From Hysterangium stoloniferum (lineage: Eukaryota; Basidiomycota; Agaricomycetes; Hysterangiales; Hysterangiaceae): a DNA stretch of 64,000 bases. Position numbers and translations under genes: made by a program. Every line of letters begins with the position of its first letter. The stretch's first letter is position 1. Below are positions 60,144 to 64,000 of this stretch, piece by piece. The stretch is taken from the NCBI GenBank assembly GCA_015178975.1, contig WHVD01000051.1, positions 124,001 to 188,000 of the forward strand, given 5' to 3'. Under the pieces are notes generated by a model. That model worked only from the letters and a program-made list of their open reading frames with translations, was not told the DNA's origin and made no database searches.

Positions 60144-61083
60144 TTTTTCCTATTCGCATGCTTTGCGTCACATCATCCGAATATGCACATGCACCTATAC
60201 AGAAGCTCATTTTATATGATTTCAAGCAAAATGAATCGATGCAATAGCTATGGCATATCAATATGATTTGGATGTGCCACCATCTGGGGCGGTGCGTGAA
60301 GTGTTGGATTTCAGGCTGAACACTGAACGATTATCCTGAAATGCACGTGTGTTATGATAAAACTCGGCGTATGCAAACGGCGAGCGAGTATTATGAAAAT
60401 AACAAATCCACTCCGTTCAATAGAAGCAATTCTCTCGTTGTATTCGTGATGCTAGCGAATAAACAATTGTAAAATATGACGAGAAATTGAAAAGAGGTTC
60501 CGTATTTGACGCTGCGCAAAGAATGGATAGATTACGCCAGATTCAAACAACCGGTGCTAATATACTTCCTCAACCGTTTAGTCAGGGTTAGCCAATCCGG
60601 GATCGCCGCGATACTAGCCTGATTCCTGGGATTTCGTTTTCATCGCCACCGATGCCAGCTGTGTTAAGGCATGTCTTCTGATGCATTGGGCTAGATCTAT
60701 TTCGACCTTCCACATTGCGCTGCTGGCAGATCCAGTGCTGTGTTATATGCCAGAATTCCATACCTTCTGATCGCACACACCCAGTCCACATCTGTACATT
60801 AATTAGTATTATTTTATTACTTAACTTCCTGGGGAAGGCATGCACAGCACCACCTAAGGCAGTGGATACACAGCCCATGGTTGAGTCGTTATAAGGACTA
60901 CACGAGTCACAAGTTATAAGACAGTACTTTGCTACACGAGTCACAAGTATTTTGCTACAAGACTACCCTATCTTCTCCTTGTATATATGGATCCTAACGT
61001 AATCAGGTGAATTCCCCAACGTGTAGCTTAAGTGCCATTTGTGCTGAGCATGACTCGTTTCTAGTGAACCTATTACAGATCTC
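60144..61083. other. Intergenic; TATA-like box of cluster member 2
   Basis: No gene supported. TATATATGG at 60982-60990 lies about 94 bp before the ATG at 61084. Confidence 0.4.
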
Positions 61084-61570
61084 ATGCAGAAAGACCAGCT
61101 TCTTGCAGTCGATGAGGGTCACGGAACCATTTCCCGTCAGTCATCGTCAACCACCTTGGTGAACAGGTGAGTCATGTTAGATCTAAATGAGTCTCTAAGT
61201 ATGCTGATTATGGCTTGTGGCTTGCAGTCACGTGGACAACACCAAGCTGAAAGAAAGTGCGAACACCATCGTCGACTTGAAAGAAAACGATGCTCTTCCT
61301 CATGCCAACACCATCACCCCTCCAAGCAATCCTGACACATCTGATCCCTTGGCTGCTATTGAGGACGACGACGCGCGCCTCAGTCAGAAGGGAAATGACT
61401 CGGATTCGGATGACAACGAGTTCCACCCTCGTGGCCCTCCATCGACGGGGGTAAGTTCAAAGCACCAGAGGGGCGAAGCTGAAAAGAATAAGAAAGAGAA
61501 GGAGAAGAAGAAGAAGGAGGAGGAGAAGGCGGCTAAGAAGGCGGCTAAGAAGGCGGCCAAGGAGCGGTAA
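61084..61570 (+). CDS. Small acidic protein with Lys/Glu/Ala tail, cluster member 2
   Basis: Exons 61084-61166 and 61228-61570 give 141 residues. There is a Ser/Thr-rich start, an acidic centre (AAIEDDDARLSQKG, DSDSDDNEFHPRGPP) and STGVS. The 45-residue tail of Lys, Glu and Ala should form a single charged helix. Same layout as members 1 and 3. Function unknown; highly charged, likely soluble or nucleic-acid associated (inference). Confidence 0.6.
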
Positions 61571-61962
61571 TTGATCACAATGTCCGCGAAGGCGGGGGCG
61601 GGGGCGGCCATATCTATATCTTTTGTCATATATAATCCTGAACTTACACTAAATTTTTCTTTTATTTTATCGAATCATGTAAATTATATAAAAGTCGAAT
61701 TGCGCTGTTTCAAATAATACAGCCCAGTAGGCGGCTGTACAGCTGACAGCTTGAGCAAAAACCCATGCTGCAAACCTGTGCATTGCAGCCGGCATAGCCC
61801 TCTCCGTAACATCCGCCCCATAAAAAGCCTGAGCATGACAGAATCGATCCTCAGCTCCCCTTCCAGTACTTGACTTTAAAATCTATACCTTCATATAGCA
61901 ACGATGGAGTCAGATTCAAATTAAACCGTTGTATATCATCATGCTGATTTGTCTCTCTGTAG

Positions 61963-62271
61963 ATCAGTCAACGACCCTAATCAACCGCTGGGAGATAACA
62001 GTGGTGTCGAAGCGGAGGGTAGCTTGGAAAGGTAGGACGATTGGACCATCTTCTTGTATCTCTGACACTAGATAGTTTTAGTACGACCGAATCATGGCAA
62101 AAAGAGGTGGATGACGAGGATGACGAGGATGAATACGGATCTCGAGGAATACCTGACTCCAACATCAGCGCAATGTCTCAAAAAGATAAAAAGAAGACGA
62201 AGGGAGAGACAAGCAAGGGCAAGGACAAGGGGGGGGAGAAGAAAGATTCAAAGAAAAGCAGTGGAAAATGA
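61963..62271 (+). CDS. Small acidic protein with Lys-rich tail, cluster member 3 (5' end unresolved)
   Basis: Exons 61963-62031 and 62076-62271 join in frame. The first exon of the gene is not certain (an upstream ATG at 61905 runs into a stop). Acidic block EVDDEDDEDEYGSRGIP, then SNISAMSQ and a Lys/Gly/Ser tail ending KKSSGK. Member of the tandem family. Confidence 0.5.
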
Positions 62272-62514
62272 GGGTCCGTTTAGCTTGGATTAGGGATCGA
62301 AACCCAGAGTGTCTGTTCTTAGTCGGAACAACTTTTGCAATGTGATATCCAGCCTGAACGTCGAACATCGAAGGTCATTATTACTCCTAGTAACGGATCG
62401 CCATTTCATTCAAATCAAGTATGAGTACAAATATACTTTGAAAGAAAACCATCAATCGAAGGTATGCAACGGAGGATATACTATATAAAAAAGTATGCAG
62501 AACGAAAGATTTCT

Positions 62515-64000
62515 TTACCTACTCTGTTCCTCAATCCGGCCTATCAAGTTCCCACTTGGCGCATCCGATAGTCGAGCAACGAGCTTAGCTCTACCCTGCT
62601 GACCACGTACTGCCCCAACCCCACGTCCGCGTCCGCGTCCTCGTGCATGCGGTACATCTGCGTTTGCCACGAAGCCAGACGGATGTTCTCGCGACAATCT
62701 GTCAGCCAAACGAGGAGCAGCAAGTTCCACACTGCCCATGGCACTAGAATACGTTCTGGGAGGTGAATGCGGTGTGTTTATGTCAGACGGCCTGGGCCGA
62801 GTATATGACCTTGAGGAAGCGTCCTTTGGTGATGGAGGTGCCACTCGACTCATGATGCTTCGTCCATTACTAAAAGGGGGGCTTGGTGGAGTTGGCGTAT
62901 CATAAACACTACTGGACGCTCTGGAGGGAATGGGAGGCGGGATAGCATGAGACGGGAGGGGGTAATCCGGTAGACGAGGTGGGTCCATCCTTCCATAGCC
63001 TGTATTCTGATTAGACCTGACCGGCGGAGGAGCTCGAGTAGGCGACCCAGTATAGTCTTGCGTCCGAGGCGGCGATCTCCCTCTCGGCGAGAACATACGC
63101 GATCGAGGTGGTGGCGGTGGCGAAGGAGACCTCATAGGTGGTTGCACCCGGTAGTATGTGTCAGCACGCCAGTGTGTGGCCTCATAATGCGGCCTAGGCG
63201 GATATAACGCAGGTGAAGGCGACGGACTCCAATGGTCAACACCTCTAATAGGGCTCTGTGAACGTCCTCGACGCAGAGGCGATCTACCACGAGATGGGCC
63301 CAGGTCATAGTAATTTGAATAAATTGGTCGACGAGGCCCTGCGATGTCACGCCCCCGCGGAGGGTATGGGGCTCTTTGGTTGTAGTGTACGGGAGACGTC
63401 GGGCGCCACCTTGGTGACCTCGATCTTGAACGCGACCTCGCAAATTCTCTTGGTCCATACGGGGGGCGGGGCGGTGTCCTTGCTGAATTGTCCACAGGAG
63501 GTGAACGTGTAATCGAGACATTACTGGACAGTGCTATTTCTGGCGTTGGAGTCCGCTGCCTCCGTGGTCGTCCAGGAGGACGATCTACCTCATCAAGCTC
63601 TGGGTCGAATTCGCCCCAACCAGAATCCGAAACGACGTCGGGATAGGTTAATTCCATATCAGAAAAGTCAACACCGACGCTGCTCTCGCGTCGTTTCTTT
63701 ATAGGCTGTGTAGTAGCCATAGTTGGTGATGGACTACGAAGACGCTTGACAGGAATATTTTGCTCATAAGTGCTCTGCAGAGCCAGAGAATCTAAATTCG
63801 GATCTCGTTCTAGCTCCATTTTGGTTCTAGGTGGGACTGCTGTTGATATAACCACGGGATGGACAGGCGGAGCAGGGGAATCTGAAACTTTGGCAACTGG
63901 TTCGGGATGGGTGTTTTGAGCTGCTGGACCGACAGAGTGAGGAGGTACAGGAGACAATGGCATATCAACGGCTTGTTCGCTTGCTTCTCTTTTGCAGGCA
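62515..64000 (-). CDS. Arg/Ser/Pro-rich low-complexity protein, continues past the window
   Basis: A single long open frame ends TAA at 62515. The ATG at 63963 would give 482 residues, but the frame is open to the window edge, so the N-terminus may lie outside. It contains an SR-dipeptide stretch (FARSRSRSRSPRW), many RSP/RSPP and PPRP repeats, an acidic patch (FDPELDEVD), and near the C-terminus an RG run (ARGRGRGRG). Such composition is typical of RNA-processing or phase-separating nuclear proteins, but no domain is recognised. Confidence 0.7.
   Translation of the reverse strand, partial: ACKREASEQAVDMPLSPVPPHSVGPAAQNTHPEPVAKVSDSPAPPVHPVVISTAVPPRTKMELERDPNLDSLALQSTYEQNIPVKRLRSPSPTMATTQPIKKRRESSVGVDFSDMELTYPDVVSDSGWGEFDPELDEVDRPPGRPRRQRTPTPEIALSSNVSITRSPPVDNSARTPPRPPYGPREFARSRSRSRSPRWRPTSPVHYNQRAPYPPRGRDIAGPRRPIYSNYYDLGPSRGRSPLRRGRSQSPIRGVDHWSPSPSPALYPPRPHYEATHWRADTYYRVQPPMRSPSPPPPPRSRMFSPRGRSPPRTQDYTGSPTRAPPPVRSNQNTGYGRMDPPRLPDYPLPSHAIPPPIPSRASSSVYDTPTPPSPPFSNGRSIMSRVAPPSPKDASSRSYTRPRPSDINTPHSPPRTYSSAMGSVELAAPRLADRLSREHPSGFVANADVPHARGRGRGRGVGAVRGQQGRAKLVARLSDAPSGNLIGRIEEQSR

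Noticed and set aside
61384..61629. Minus-strand ORF with an Ala/Phe/Ser-rich stretch
   Set aside because: Complement of the Lys/Glu/Ala tail of cluster member 2.
59534..62271. Mating-pheromone precursor cluster
   Set aside because: Small tandem genes beside each other suggested it, but none ends in a CaaX motif; the tails are Lys-rich.

Overview
The window looks like a piece of a transposon-rich basidiomycete (Agaricomycete-type) nuclear genome. The evidence is genes split by many short GT-AG introns of about 50-70 bp, fungal kinetochore and checkpoint proteins (Mad3, Sos7), a Fus3/Kss1-class MAP kinase, a TKL kinase with an MLKL-like helical N-terminus, and chromodomain Ty3/gypsy retrotransposons. 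The genus cannot be fixed from the sequence alone.

Layout. 1-6.7 kb: retrotransposon debris (gag fragment, reverse LTR plus extra ORF, decayed LTRs, a Tc1-type MITE, a 204-bp solo LTR). 7.0-15.4 kb: a gene island with a Mad3-like checkpoint protein, a two-CCCH-finger protein, an intron-containing tRNA-Arg(TCG) on the minus strand, and a mitochondrial PDK/BCKDK-family kinase. 16.3-32.0 kb: one large decayed Ty3/gypsy chromovirus (LTR family A) with gag, protease, RT/RNase H, integrase, chromodomain and two unusual extra coding regions before the 3' LTR. Five LTR insertions lie inside it, four of them with exact 5-bp target duplications. 33.6-35.1 kb: the MAPK gene. 35.7-36.3 kb: a 567-bp perfect-ended foldback element. 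36.3-48.2 kb: a second decayed gag element, Tc1/mariner remnants, two large minisatellites, a young 1.6-kb TRIM-like element and more LTRs. 48.4-64 kb: a second gene island with a 21-exon pseudokinase-RasGEF-kinase fusion, sos7, NOC4, a cluster of small acidic/Lys-tailed proteins, and an Arg/Ser/Pro-rich protein running off the right edge.

LTR families used below (my own labels): A = about 630 bp, TGTGAGAGG...CTCTTCACA; B = about 720 bp, TGTTACGACCGTG...TTCTTAACA; C = about 820 bp, TGTTACGACCGGG...ATCCTAACA; D, E and F are single or rare types. Insertion order can be read from nesting: A elements are old and CpG-depleted. The B copies, one C copy (25.2-26.0 kb) and the TRIM are young, with intact target-site duplications and CpG still present.

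The genes show no operon-like arrangement. Functional links are between kinetochore/checkpoint genes (mad3, sos7, both with a CACGTG box just upstream of ATG) and signalling genes (MAPK, RasGEF-kinase fusion). All exon structures were assembled by eye from splice motifs, frame continuity and family knowledge; no search or alignment was run.
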